NCBI GenBank assembly: GCA_945872365.1 | Contig: CAMBZJ010000021.1 | Coordinates: 1 to 53,103 of the forward strand | Source: Klebsiella pneumoniae | Lineage (GTDB): Bacteria > Desulfobacterota > Binatia > UBA12015 | Direction of reading: 5' to 3' | Length of the DNA stretch: 53,103 bases | Shown: positions 32,721 through 39,549 of the stretch, in pieces | How positions within the stretch are numbered: position 1 is the first letter of the stretch | How the letters are laid out: each line of letters begins with the position of its first letter | Translations under genes and position numbers: made by a program | Notes under the pieces: generated by a model | Databases searched by the model: none | Seen by the model: only the letters and a program-made list of their open reading frames with translations | Told to the model about the DNA's origin: nothing

Positions 32721-33731
32721 TCAGCGTCCCGGAGCGATCAGGACCTTGATCGCGTCGCTCTGCGTCTCGAAGCGATCGAACACCGCCTGCGTGTCCGCGA
32801 GCCCGCTCACGTCGGTCACCAGTCGGCGTCCGTCGATGCGGCGGGTCGCGAGCAGCTCGAGAGCGGTCTCGAAGTCCTCCGGCCCGTAGGCGATCGAGGG
32901 CTGCAGCGAGATGCCGCGGGTGAGCCAGCGTCCCGGCTTGATCTCGGCTGGTGCGTGGTAGGACGACACCAGGATGACCCGGCCCCCGACCCGCGCGAGG
33001 GTCGCCGCGCGCTCGATCGACTCCGGTCGGCCGCTCGCCTCGATCACCACGTCGGGGCCGCCGTTGGTAAGGTCGCGGATCCGCTCATCGGCGAGGTCGT
33101 CGGCGGCGAAGGCGCCGAGTCCGAAGGAGTGCGCGAATGACACGCGCGAAGGGCGATGGTCGAGCCCAAAGGACAGCCCGCCGTACTGCCGCGCGACCAG
33201 CCCGGAGAACAGGCCGAGCGGCCCGAGACCGATGATCCCGACCCGGGTTCCCGGCTTCACCTCGCCGAGTCTCACCGCGTGGAGCGCGACGGCGAGCGGC
33301 TCGACGAGGGCCGCGAGTTCCGTGTCCATCGCGGCCGGAAGCCGTCGCAGGGAGGCCGCGGGGACGGCCGCGTACTCCGCGAGGCCGCCGGGGTCGCCGC
33401 CACAGCCGACCATGAGTTGCAGGCCGAGCCGGCACAGGCTGCGCTTGTCGCCGAGGCACAATTCGCAAGCCCCGCAGTAGGGGATCGGCAACACGGCGGC
33501 CCGGTCGCCCTCCTGCCAGTCCGAGACGCCGGGGCCGACCTCTACGACGGTACCGGCGAACTCGTGTCCGAGGATCGTGCCGTCGGGCAGGAGCCGATCG
33601 CGCCAGATGCCGTGGTCGGTGCCGCAGATCCCGCATGCGGCGACCTTCACGACGACGCCGCCCGGGGCCGGCTTCGGGTCGGGTACGGTCTCGACCGAGA
33701 ACCGGCCGTCGCTCAGGGTGGCTGCTCGCAT
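32721..33731 (-). CDS. Zinc-dependent medium-chain alcohol dehydrogenase
   Basis: NAD(P)-dependent alcohol dehydrogenase of the MDR superfamily, 336 residues. The catalytic zinc site is seen in CGICGTDHGIW and GHEFAGTVVEVG, the structural zinc lobe in YCGACELCLGDKRSLC (four Cys), and the Rossmann motif in GIIGLGPLGLFSG. It looks like the threonine/sorbitol dehydrogenase subgroup. ATG 33731 has GGAG 10 nt upstream; ATG 33752 would add seven residues. It precedes the NTF2-like gene in one transcript, and is divergent from the AttH/CrtC-like gene 86 nt away. Confidence 0.88.
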   Translation of the reverse strand: MRAATLSDGRFSVETVPDPKPAPGGVVVKVAACGICGTDHGIWRDRLLPDGTILGHEFAGTVVEVGPGVSDWQEGDRAAVLPIPYCGACELCLGDKRSLCRLGLQLMVGCGGDPGGLAEYAAVPAASLRRLPAAMDTELAALVEPLAVALHAVRLGEVKPGTRVGIIGLGPLGLFSGLVARQYGGLSFGLDHRPSRVSFAHSFGLGAFAADDLADERIRDLTNGGPDVVIEASGRPESIERAATLARVGGRVILVSSYHAPAEIKPGRWLTRGISLQPSIAYGPEDFETALELLATRRIDGRRLVTDVSGLADTQAVFDRFETQSDAIKVLIAPGR

Positions 33732-33817
33732 CTCCGGTCCGCTCCGGTACATAATCCCGACCGAGTGGCCCCGTCAAAATCGTCGGGGCATCCGTCCGAG
33801 ACGAGTCCCCCCGAGCG

Positions 33818-35233
33818 ATGAACGAATCTCCCCCGCCCGACGATCAGGCGCCCCCCGCGCCCGCCTGGAAACGCTACCCCCACGTCATCCCGGGGACCGA
33901 CGAGCGCTGGTTCACCTTCCCCGCGGCCGAGGGCGACGCGGACTGGGGTGCGACGACCTGGTTCATCGAGGGCCGGCTGCGCGGTCGCGAGAGCGGCCGC
34001 GAGTTCGCGGTCATGGCGATCTTCGCGCTCAACCGGATCACCGCCCCCTTCGGCCGCATCCTGCCCGCGGGCTTCCACGTCTTCTCGCTCTTCGACCTCG
34101 ACAACGGCGGCTACGGCACCACGACCGAGTTCGACCTGCCACGGCCGCCGAGGATCCGGCGTCGCTTCAAGTTCGCCGCGGAGCGCGGCCTACTCGACGT
34201 GAGCTTCGAGTCGAGCGCCGGTCGGTCCCGCTGGACGGTGCGACGCGACGGCGGCGGTACCCCGGTGCCCTTCGGCTACGCGCTCGACCTCGTGGGACGC
34301 GACCAGCACGGGCGCGCGATGGCAGCCCGGCTCGACGTCGAGACCGGCAAGCCGCCGGCGCCGGTCGGGGGCGACCGACTGCGCGGGGTGAAGACCTGCT
34401 GCGCGCAACTCGAGACGTTCTCCTACTTCCAGACCGGCCTCGCTCTGCGCGGCCGGCTGCGCTGGGGCGACTTCGAGGAGGAAGTCGACGGCGACGTCGG
34501 CTGGATCGACCGGCAGTTCGCGCACGAGCACTTCGGCGCCTACACCGACCTGCGCAACTCCCGCCATCGCCACGAGTGGCGCGTGATGCATCTCGACAAC
34601 GGCTGGGATCTGAGCGCCTGGCAGCAATTCGACGCGCAGCGCGGCGACCGGCTGATCCCGTTCAGCGGCGTCACCGCGCAGGGGCCCGCCGGCGAGGTCC
34701 GCGCGACCACCGACTTCCGGATCGAGCGCCTTTCCTTCGTGCGCGACCCGGGTGCGATCCGGGCGATGGCGCCACTCGCCCGCGGGCCGGCCTGGCTCAC
34801 CGACCGCTTTCACCTGTCGGTGCGCGATTGGGAGTTGTCGGTCACCGCGGAGCCGCTCGTGCCGACGCCGGCCCACGGCATGCCGATCGAGTACTGGAAC
34901 GGGCCGGTTCGCCTCGTCGGGACGATGGCGGGCCGCCCGGTGTCGGGGGTGGGCTTCCACGAGCGCTCGAAGCTCTGGCACACGCCGCATGACCTCGTCT
35001 TCGTGCTGCGCGAGACGCTCGACCACCTGCCGACGAACGGTCCGTCGGGCGACGAGGCGAGGCGCATTGCCGACCGGGTCTGGAACTGCGACGTGCTGCT
35101 CGCGCGCGGCGACCGCGCGGGGGCGCGCCGGCTGCTGGTCGAGCAGGTCGTGCCGAGGATGTCGCTGCTTGCCCCGCCCGGACGCGAGGCAGCGCAAAAC
35201 GTCCTCGACGACCTGCTCTCGATCCTCGGGTGA
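33818..35233 (+). CDS. AttH/CrtC lipocalin-like protein
   Basis: A 471-residue protein with a double lipocalin-like fold resembling AttH and carotenoid hydratase CrtC (hydroxyneurosporene synthase family). Blocks: HVIPGTDERWFTFPAAEGDADWGATTWFIEG near the start, GDVGWIDRQFAHEHFGAY (like GxxWxDHQxG of this family), and a C-terminal IEYWNGPVRLVGTMAGRPVSGVGFHER, matching the YWEGxVxVxG motif. There is no signal peptide, so it is probably cytoplasmic. Its family members act on isoprenoid or lipid substrates. It is 4 nt overlapped with the following TVP38 gene. Confidence 0.75.
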   Translation: MNESPPPDDQAPPAPAWKRYPHVIPGTDERWFTFPAAEGDADWGATTWFIEGRLRGRESGREFAVMAIFALNRITAPFGRILPAGFHVFSLFDLDNGGYGTTTEFDLPRPPRIRRRFKFAAERGLLDVSFESSAGRSRWTVRRDGGGTPVPFGYALDLVGRDQHGRAMAARLDVETGKPPAPVGGDRLRGVKTCCAQLETFSYFQTGLALRGRLRWGDFEEEVDGDVGWIDRQFAHEHFGAYTDLRNSRHRHEWRVMHLDNGWDLSAWQQFDAQRGDRLIPFSGVTAQGPAGEVRATTDFRIERLSFVRDPGAIRAMAPLARGPAWLTDRFHLSVRDWELSVTAEPLVPTPAHGMPIEYWNGPVRLVGTMAGRPVSGVGFHERSKLWHTPHDLVFVLRETLDHLPTNGPSGDEARRIADRVWNCDVLLARGDRAGARRLLVEQVVPRMSLLAPPGREAAQNVLDDLLSILG

Positions 35234-35949
35234 GCGGGATGGGGCACCGTGCGCGGATCGTCCTGTTCGGGCTCGCGATCGCGGCCGTCTTCGGCGCGGT
35301 GCATGCACTCGATCTCGACCGCTGGGCGGACCTCGATCGAGTGAGGGCGTTCATCGAGTCGCACGGGACTCTGGCGCCCCTCGTCTTCGTCGGCGTGTGC
35401 GTGGCCGGGATCGTGCTCCATCTTCCCGAGATCGTCCTGCTCGCGGCGGGCGGCGTGGTCTTCGGCGCGGTGCGCGGCTTCGCCTACGGCTGGGTCGGCG
35501 CGGTGGTCGGATCGACACTCGTCTTCCTCGCCGCTCGCCACGGCGCGGGCCACGCCGTGTCGGGCCTGCTCGGTTCGCGCTTCGAGCGGTTCCGGCGCCT
35601 CGACGCGCGTTTCGTCACCCACGGCTTCGAGATGGTCGTCGTGCTGCGGCTGATGCTGTTCCTCTCGCCTCCGCTCAACTGGGCGATCGGCGCGACCCGT
35701 GTGAGCCTGCGCAACTACGTCGCCGGCACGGCCGTCGGCATCGTGCCCGGACTCGCGGGGACCGTGCTGCTCGCCGACTCCTTCGCCGAGGCCGAGTCGT
35801 GGAGCGACCTGCTGACGCCCGACGTCCTGCTCACGGCGGCCCTGCTGCTCGGCGTCGTCGTCGCCGCCGCGACGGTCGCCCGCCGCACCCTGGCGGCGGC
35901 TGAGGTCGACGCAGTGTCTGTGTCCTCTCAGGGGCCGAGCGGCTCGTAG
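35230..35949 (+). CDS. TVP38/TMEM64 (DedA-like VTT) membrane protein
   Basis: A 239-residue polytopic membrane protein of the VTT/DedA superfamily. It has VCVAGIVLHLPEIVLLAAGGVVFGAVRGFAYGWVGAVVGSTLVFLAARHGAG, the GX10-ARHxG core, then RFVTHGFEMVVVLRLMLFLSPPLNWAIGATRVSLRNYVAGTAVG with the conserved Arg-Leu and Pro, and a final membrane segment. Such proteins scramble or flip lipids and affect membrane potential. GTG 35230 overlaps the preceding TGA; ATG 35239 is possible. The last 22 nt overlap the convergent hydrolase gene. Confidence 0.85.
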   Translation: MSGMGHRARIVLFGLAIAAVFGAVHALDLDRWADLDRVRAFIESHGTLAPLVFVGVCVAGIVLHLPEIVLLAAGGVVFGAVRGFAYGWVGAVVGSTLVFLAARHGAGHAVSGLLGSRFERFRRLDARFVTHGFEMVVVLRLMLFLSPPLNWAIGATRVSLRNYVAGTAVGIVPGLAGTVLLADSFAEAESWSDLLTPDVLLTAALLLGVVVAAATVARRTLAAAEVDAVSVSSQGPSGS

Positions 35950-36935
35950 CCTTCTTCGCGCAGGCCGGCGAAGGCGGTGTCGAGCGCCCCGCGATCTCCG
36001 CCGAGGAAGGCGTCGAAGAAGCCGATCGACGCGCGCTCGGTCGGATCGAGGAACGGCGACGGGTCGCCGGAGTTCTCGATCAGGTCGCCGTGGTGCGCGC
36101 CGGGAACGGCGAGAAACGCGGCCGGCGACTCGAGCGTCGCCCACCAGACCCGCGAAACCTCGACCGGGATCGCCGTGTCGAGGGTTCCGTTCACGACGAG
36201 CGTGGCCGGCCCCGCGGTCGAGAGCGTCGTCTCGAAAACCGACTCGACCAGCCCGACCGCGGGCGCGACGAGAACGTCGGCCGCGATCCGGGCGTCGGTG
36301 CAGCAGGCGCTGCGCGTCGCTGCGGCGGCGGTAGCCCCGCCGAGCGAGTGGCCGACGAGTCCGATGGCACGCCGCCGGTCGAGCCGTCCGTGGAGCGGGT
36401 CGGCGGGATCGCCCGCGGCAGCGAGCAATTCGTCGACGGTGAACGAAAGGTCGCCGGGTTGCTGCGTCACGTCGGACAGGCCCTTCACGATGCCGCCCGG
36501 CGCGCGTTCGTTGGTGAGCGGGAAGGTCGGCGCAGCGACGACGTAACCGGCAAGCGCGAGCGCCCGCGCATAGGCGTCGAAGCGGGCCGTGCTGCCGCCG
36601 AAACCGTGCGCCAGCAAGACGAGAGAGCAGCCGCCGCGACCGCAGGCCGGCGCGTCGGACGGCGCGTCGAGCCGGTACCAGAGTCGCGTCGGAATCATGC
36701 GCGTCGGTGCCCCGGCGTAGTCGCCGTTGGGTCGCGTGGGGCGGGCCTCGTCGACGAGCACGCGCTCCTCGGCGAGAATCTCCTCCGAGAACGGCTGCGC
36801 CGGACCCGAGGCGGAGTCGCCGCAGGCGGCGAGCCCGAGCGCAAGGATCAGCAGGGGGAGCGCGATGGCGGCTCCCTGGTCCCGATGGGTCCTCGGTGAG
36901 GAATCCAGTTCACTGGCCGCTGGCTCGGCTCTCAC
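35928..36935 (-). CDS. Lipoprotein alpha/beta hydrolase
   Basis: A 335-residue secreted hydrolase. A signal/lipobox region (LPLLILALGLAACGDS) at about residues 29-44 is followed by the alpha/beta hydrolase fold: LVLLAHGFGGST oxyanion loop, nucleophile elbow GLVGHSLGG (GxSxG with Ser), Asp in VVNGTLDTAIP and a late His in VPGAHHGD. It looks like the PAF-acetylhydrolase/chlorophyllase-like group. No ATG is available; GTG 36935 is chosen since GAGGGAG overlaps the stop of a tiny upstream ORF, giving TGAGGGAG coupling. A small N-terminal leader before the signal is rather long. Substrate: probably an ester, unknown. Confidence 0.82.
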   Translation of the reverse strand: MRAEPAASELDSSPRTHRDQGAAIALPLLILALGLAACGDSASGPAQPFSEEILAEERVLVDEARPTRPNGDYAGAPTRMIPTRLWYRLDAPSDAPACGRGGCSLVLLAHGFGGSTARFDAYARALALAGYVVAAPTFPLTNERAPGGIVKGLSDVTQQPGDLSFTVDELLAAAGDPADPLHGRLDRRRAIGLVGHSLGGATAAAATRSACCTDARIAADVLVAPAVGLVESVFETTLSTAGPATLVVNGTLDTAIPVEVSRVWWATLESPAAFLAVPGAHHGDLIENSGDPSPFLDPTERASIGFFDAFLGGDRGALDTAFAGLREEGYEPLGP

Positions 36936-36942
36936 GACTCCC

Positions 36943-37059
36943 TCAGCGCTTCTTCTTGGCGCTTGCCGCAGCCTTGATCGCTTCGCGCTTGCGATCCCGA
37001 AGACGTTCTTCACGCCGCTTGCGGCGCCGCTTGATCTCTTTACGTCGTTCCGAAGCCAT
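36943..37059 (-). CDS. Very basic 38-residue protein
   Basis: A short ORF of 38 residues beginning MASERRKEIKRRRKRREE and ending AAASAKKKR. More than half the residues are Lys or Arg, and it has no hydrophobic segment. It would bind nucleic acid or the ribosome, like other small Arg/Lys-rich proteins. It lies immediately upstream of the lipoprotein hydrolase gene: its TGA is part of the next gene's ribosome site (TGAGGGAG), which argues for real translation. AGGG lies 9-12 nt before its ATG. It could also be a leader peptide that tunes the downstream gene. Confidence 0.6.
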   Translation of the reverse strand: MASERRKEIKRRRKRREERLRDRKREAIKAAASAKKKR

Positions 37060-37170
37060 GGCGGGACCCTAGGCGAAGGTGGACGGGGCGGCAAGGGCGG
37101 CTCGGCGATCGGCCCGGGGGGCGCCGCCGGTCTGGCCCGGAGTTTCGTTCGACCGGCCACGGCGCGGCCC

Positions 37171-37188
37171 CGGTCAGAAATCTGACCG
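37171..37188. promoter_or_regulatory. Operator-like inverted repeat
   Basis: CGGTCAGA (37171-37178), AA, TCTGACCG (37181-37188): an 8-bp perfect inverted repeat with a 2-nt spacer, more A/T-rich than its surroundings. It has the form of a dimeric repressor or activator site. It lies 127 nt upstream of the -24/-12-like box, where an enhancer-binding protein would sit. Confidence 0.55.
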
Positions 37189-37251
37189 CACCCGCCCCGG
37201 GCCAGAATTCCGTCATGCCAAGACGGCTTCCACCCTCTTCATCGGCATCCG

Positions 37252-37272
37252 CGCGGCAAAGCTTTAGCCGCG
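37252..37272 (+). other. Near-palindrome upstream of sigma-28 gene
   Basis: CGCGGC, AAAGCTTTA, GCCGCG: the whole 21 nt is a palindrome with one extra A. A T6 tract occurs 12 nt later. It may be a terminator for transcripts entering the control region or a protein-binding site. Confidence 0.45.
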
Positions 37273-37314
37273 TCGTTGCTGGCTTTTTTCCGATCCGCCG
37301 GCCTCGGCCGCGCT

Positions 37315-37330
37315 TGGCCCGCTTCTCGCT
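37315..37330 (+). promoter_or_regulatory. Candidate sigma-54 promoter of sigma-28 gene
   Basis: TGGCCC, five bases, then TCGCT: nine of eleven RpoN consensus positions match, including the GG and GC with 12-bp spacing. It lies the same 117 nt (first base to start codon) upstream of the sigma gene as the pilA element lies upstream of pilA. With two mismatches, chance matches are expected several times in a sequence of this size, so this is only suggestive. Confidence 0.45.
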
Positions 37331-37431
37331 GAACAGCGCCTCGGACTCCCGACGCGCGGTGCCGCCCGCGTCGGGAACCCGAGGCGGGTGGACGGGCGGC
37401 GAGACGGGCGGAGAGCCCGGAGGAGGATGCG

Positions 37432-38259
37432 ATGAGCGCGACGGGAGCACGCAGGGCGCTGGTGGATGCGGGCCGCGGCAAGCGGCAAGTGGAGGAGCGG
37501 GAGCAGGGCGCGAAGATGCCCGTCGAGTCGTATGCCGGCCTGAGCGACGCCGACGTCCGGGAACATCTCCCGCTCGTCCGCCAGGTGGTGCAGCGAATGC
37601 TCGCCCGCAAGCCTCCCGAGATTTCGACCGAGGATCTCATCAGCTGGGGCACGATGGGCCTGCTCGACGCGATCCAGAAGTACGACCAGGCGCGCGAAGC
37701 CTCGTTCTCGACCTATGCGCAGTACCGTATCCGCGGCTCGATCCTCGACTACCTGCGCCGCTGCGACTGGGTGCCGCGCAGCGTCCGTCAGCGCGCCAAC
37801 GACATCGAGGCGGCCACCGCGGACCTCGAGAACCGCCTGGGGCGCCGCCCGCGCTCCGACGAGGTCGCCGATGCCCTCGGGCTCAGCCTGCAGGAATACT
37901 CGGAGACGCTCGCCGACTGCGTGTCGGCCTCGCTCGTGTCGGCGGCCGAGTTCGGCCACGGACGGGGCGAAGAGGCGTTGAGTCTGGACCACGTGTTCGC
38001 CGACGAGCGCGCGACCGGCCCGACCAGCATCGTGCTGCGCAAGCAGCGCCTCTCGCTGCTCGCCCGCGCGATCGAGCGCCTCCCGGAGAAAGAACGCATC
38101 GCCGTCTCGCTCTACTACTTCGAGGGGCTGACGATGCGCGAGGTCGCCGACGCTCTCGACCTGACCGAGGGTCGCATATCGCAGCTGCATGGTCAGGCGA
38201 TGTCGCGCCTGCGCGTCGCGCTCACCGAATCGCACGGCAACGGCGATCTCTTCGACTGA
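37432..38259 (+). CDS. FliA/WhiG-type RNA polymerase sigma-28 factor
   Basis: Alternative sigma factor of the FliA family, 275 residues. After a roughly 35-residue polar leader come region 2 (EHLPLVRQVVQRMLARKPPEISTEDLISWGTMGLLDAIQKYDQ, then FSTYAQYRIRGSILDYLRRCDWVPRSVR), region 3 (LENRLGRRPRSDEVADALGLSLQEY) and region 4 (IERLPEKERIAVSLYYFEGLTMREVADALDLTEGRISQLHGQAMSRLR). All conserved segments are present, and the length is a little above FliA (about 240) because of the leader. GGAGGAGG precedes the ATG. A FlgM-like gene follows 53 nt downstream. No flagellar or chemotaxis gene is nearby, so it may serve pili, gliding, development or a remote flagellar set. Confidence 0.93.
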   Translation: MSATGARRALVDAGRGKRQVEEREQGAKMPVESYAGLSDADVREHLPLVRQVVQRMLARKPPEISTEDLISWGTMGLLDAIQKYDQAREASFSTYAQYRIRGSILDYLRRCDWVPRSVRQRANDIEAATADLENRLGRRPRSDEVADALGLSLQEYSETLADCVSASLVSAAEFGHGRGEEALSLDHVFADERATGPTSIVLRKQRLSLLARAIERLPEKERIAVSLYYFEGLTMREVADALDLTEGRISQLHGQAMSRLRVALTESHGNGDLFD

Positions 38260-38264
38260 AACGT

Positions 38265-38288
38265 ACGCCGCCCGCTAAAGGGCGGCGT
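38265..38288 (+). terminator. Hairpin between sigma-28 and flgM-like genes
   Basis: ACGCCGCCC (38265-38273) pairs perfectly with GGGCGGCGT (38280-38288) around a 6-nt GCTAAA loop. It starts 5 nt after the sigma stop, so it may set sigma/anti-sigma expression ratio rather than fully stop transcription. Confidence 0.55.
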
Positions 38289-38312
38289 CGCGACAGCCGC
38301 TGAAGCCTCTCG

Positions 38313-38597
38313 ATGGGCGAAACGAAACGAACCCGGAGGCCCGCGCGGCCGGGGGTGGCCGGGCGGGAGCGCCGGCACCCCGACGCGGCGAACGAGGCTT
38401 GCCCCGCCGCGCGACGGCGCCGGGCGAGCGGTGAGGAGGCCGCGCGCATCGAGCGGCTCGAACGCGCGGCGACGACGGAGCGGCGGCGCCTGGTGGAACG
38501 CCTGCGCGACGAGATCCTGCGCGGCGTCTACCACGCCGACCCCGAGAAGGTCGCCGAGGCGATCCTCGCAAAGGTGCCCAAGCTCATCCTGCAGTGA
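38313..38597 (+). CDS. FlgM-like anti-sigma-28 factor
   Basis: Ninety-four residues. The N-terminal half is Arg-rich and probably unstructured, and the C-terminal half has the FlgM signature (RRRLVERLRDEILRGVYHADPEKVAEAILAKVP; compare IKxxIxxGxYxVDxxKVAxxIL). FlgM binds region 4 of FliA-type sigma and blocks it. Position directly after the sigma gene supports this pairing. The ribosome site before ATG 38313 is weak, and a TAAA...GCCGCTGA (38276-38303) stretch resembles a sigma-28 promoter but lies too close to the start codon. Confidence 0.75.
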   Translation: MGETKRTRRPARPGVAGRERRHPDAANEACPAARRRRASGEEAARIERLERAATTERRRLVERLRDEILRGVYHADPEKVAEAILAKVPKLILQ

Positions 38598-38631
38598 GCC
38601 GGCGCAGCTCCCGCCCGGCCGCGCGGGGCAT

Positions 38632-38662
38632 GAGCATCCTGAAGTGCCACTTCAGGATGCTC
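38632..38662. repeat. 31-bp perfect palindrome between flgM-like and nitrilase genes
   Basis: GAGCATCCTGAAGTG (38632-38646), one C, then the exact reverse complement CACTTCAGGATGCTC (38648-38662). It lies 34 nt after the flgM-like stop. It has no T-tract. Its base content (A/T-rich arms) differs from surrounding DNA, so a mobile REP-like element, terminator or operator are all possible. Confidence 0.75.
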
Positions 38663-38721
38663 CAAGCGTGCGGCACCTCCGCCGGGTTGCGGGGCTCGAA
38701 CGAGCGGGATAGCCCGGTCGC

Positions 38722-39549
38722 ATGTCGGCGCACCGCGAGTCCTTCCTCGCCGCCTGCGTGCAGATGCGGGCGGGCGCCGACAAGCGCGCGAACCTCGCGC
38801 TCGCCGAGGCGCTCGTCGACGAGGCCGCCCGTCGCGGCGCGCGGCTCATCGTGTTGCCCGAGAACTTCTCCTGGCGCGGGCGGGGCGAGGACGACGCCAC
38901 GGCGTGGGAGCCGCTCGACGGGCCGACTGTCGCGCTGCTGGCGACGCTCGCGCGCCGGCACCGCCTGACGATCGTCGGCGGCTCGATCCTCGAACGCCCC
39001 GTCATCGACGGAGAATTGCCCGGCAACACGAGCGTCGTCCTCGGCGTGGACGGCGCGCTGCTCGCCTCCTACCGCAAGATCCACCTCTTCGACGTCTCGA
39101 TCCCCGGTCGCGTCGAGTCGCGCGAGTCGGAGCGGCGCATCGCCGGCGACGAGGTCGTGTGCGTGGACGCCGAGGTCGCGAGACTCGGTCTGAGCGTCTG
39201 CTACGACCTGCGCTTCCCGGAGCTCTACCGGGCGCTCGGGCGCGCCGGGGCGCAGGTGCTGTGCATCCCCTCGGCCTTCACGTTCCCGACCGGTGCCGCC
39301 CACTGGGAGGTCCTGCTGCGTGCTCGCGCGATCGAGAACCAGTGCTACGTGCTCGCGCCGAACCAGTGGGGACCGACGCCGCACGGCCACCTCGACTACG
39401 GGCACTCCGCGATCGTCGACCCCTGGGGTACGATGCTCGCGTGCGCGCCCGACGGCAACGGCGTGATCGTCGCCGAGGTCGACCTCGCGCGGCTCGCGCG
39501 CGTGCGCGCCGAGCTGCCGTGCCTCGACCACGCGCGGATCGGTGCCTGA
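38722..39549 (+). CDS. Carbon-nitrogen hydrolase (nitrilase superfamily, Nit1/deaminated glutathione amidase-like)
   Basis: A 275-residue C-N hydrolase with the full catalytic set: Glu in VLPENFSW, Lys in SYRKIHLFD and Cys in LSVCYDLRFPELYRALG. The HLFDVSIPGR and AFTFPTGAAHWEVLLRARAIENQCYVLAPNQWG blocks are those of Nit1/Nit2 amidases that remove deaminated glutathione or cleave small omega-amides. Length and layout are normal. It overlaps the MoeA-like gene by 8 nt, a pairing without obvious biochemical link. Confidence 0.92.
   Translation: MSAHRESFLAACVQMRAGADKRANLALAEALVDEAARRGARLIVLPENFSWRGRGEDDATAWEPLDGPTVALLATLARRHRLTIVGGSILERPVIDGELPGNTSVVLGVDGALLASYRKIHLFDVSIPGRVESRESERRIAGDEVVCVDAEVARLGLSVCYDLRFPELYRALGRAGAQVLCIPSAFTFPTGAAHWEVLLRARAIENQCYVLAPNQWGPTPHGHLDYGHSAIVDPWGTMLACAPDGNGVIVAEVDLARLARVRAELPCLDHARIGA

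Larger units (their letters stand above)
37060..37431. other. 372-nt divergent control region of sigma-28 gene
   Basis: This gap between the tiny basic gene (minus strand) and the sigma-28 gene (plus strand) holds an 18-bp inverted repeat (37171-37188), a 21-nt near-palindrome (37252-37272) followed by a T6 run at 37284-37289, and a -24/-12-like element (37315-37330). No coding sequence is recognised inside. Confidence 0.6.

Noticed and set aside
38276-38303. TAAA...GCCGCTGA as a sigma-28 promoter of the flgM-like gene
   Set aside because: Spacing is 16 instead of 15, two mismatches in the -10 box, and transcription would start about 4 nt before the start codon.
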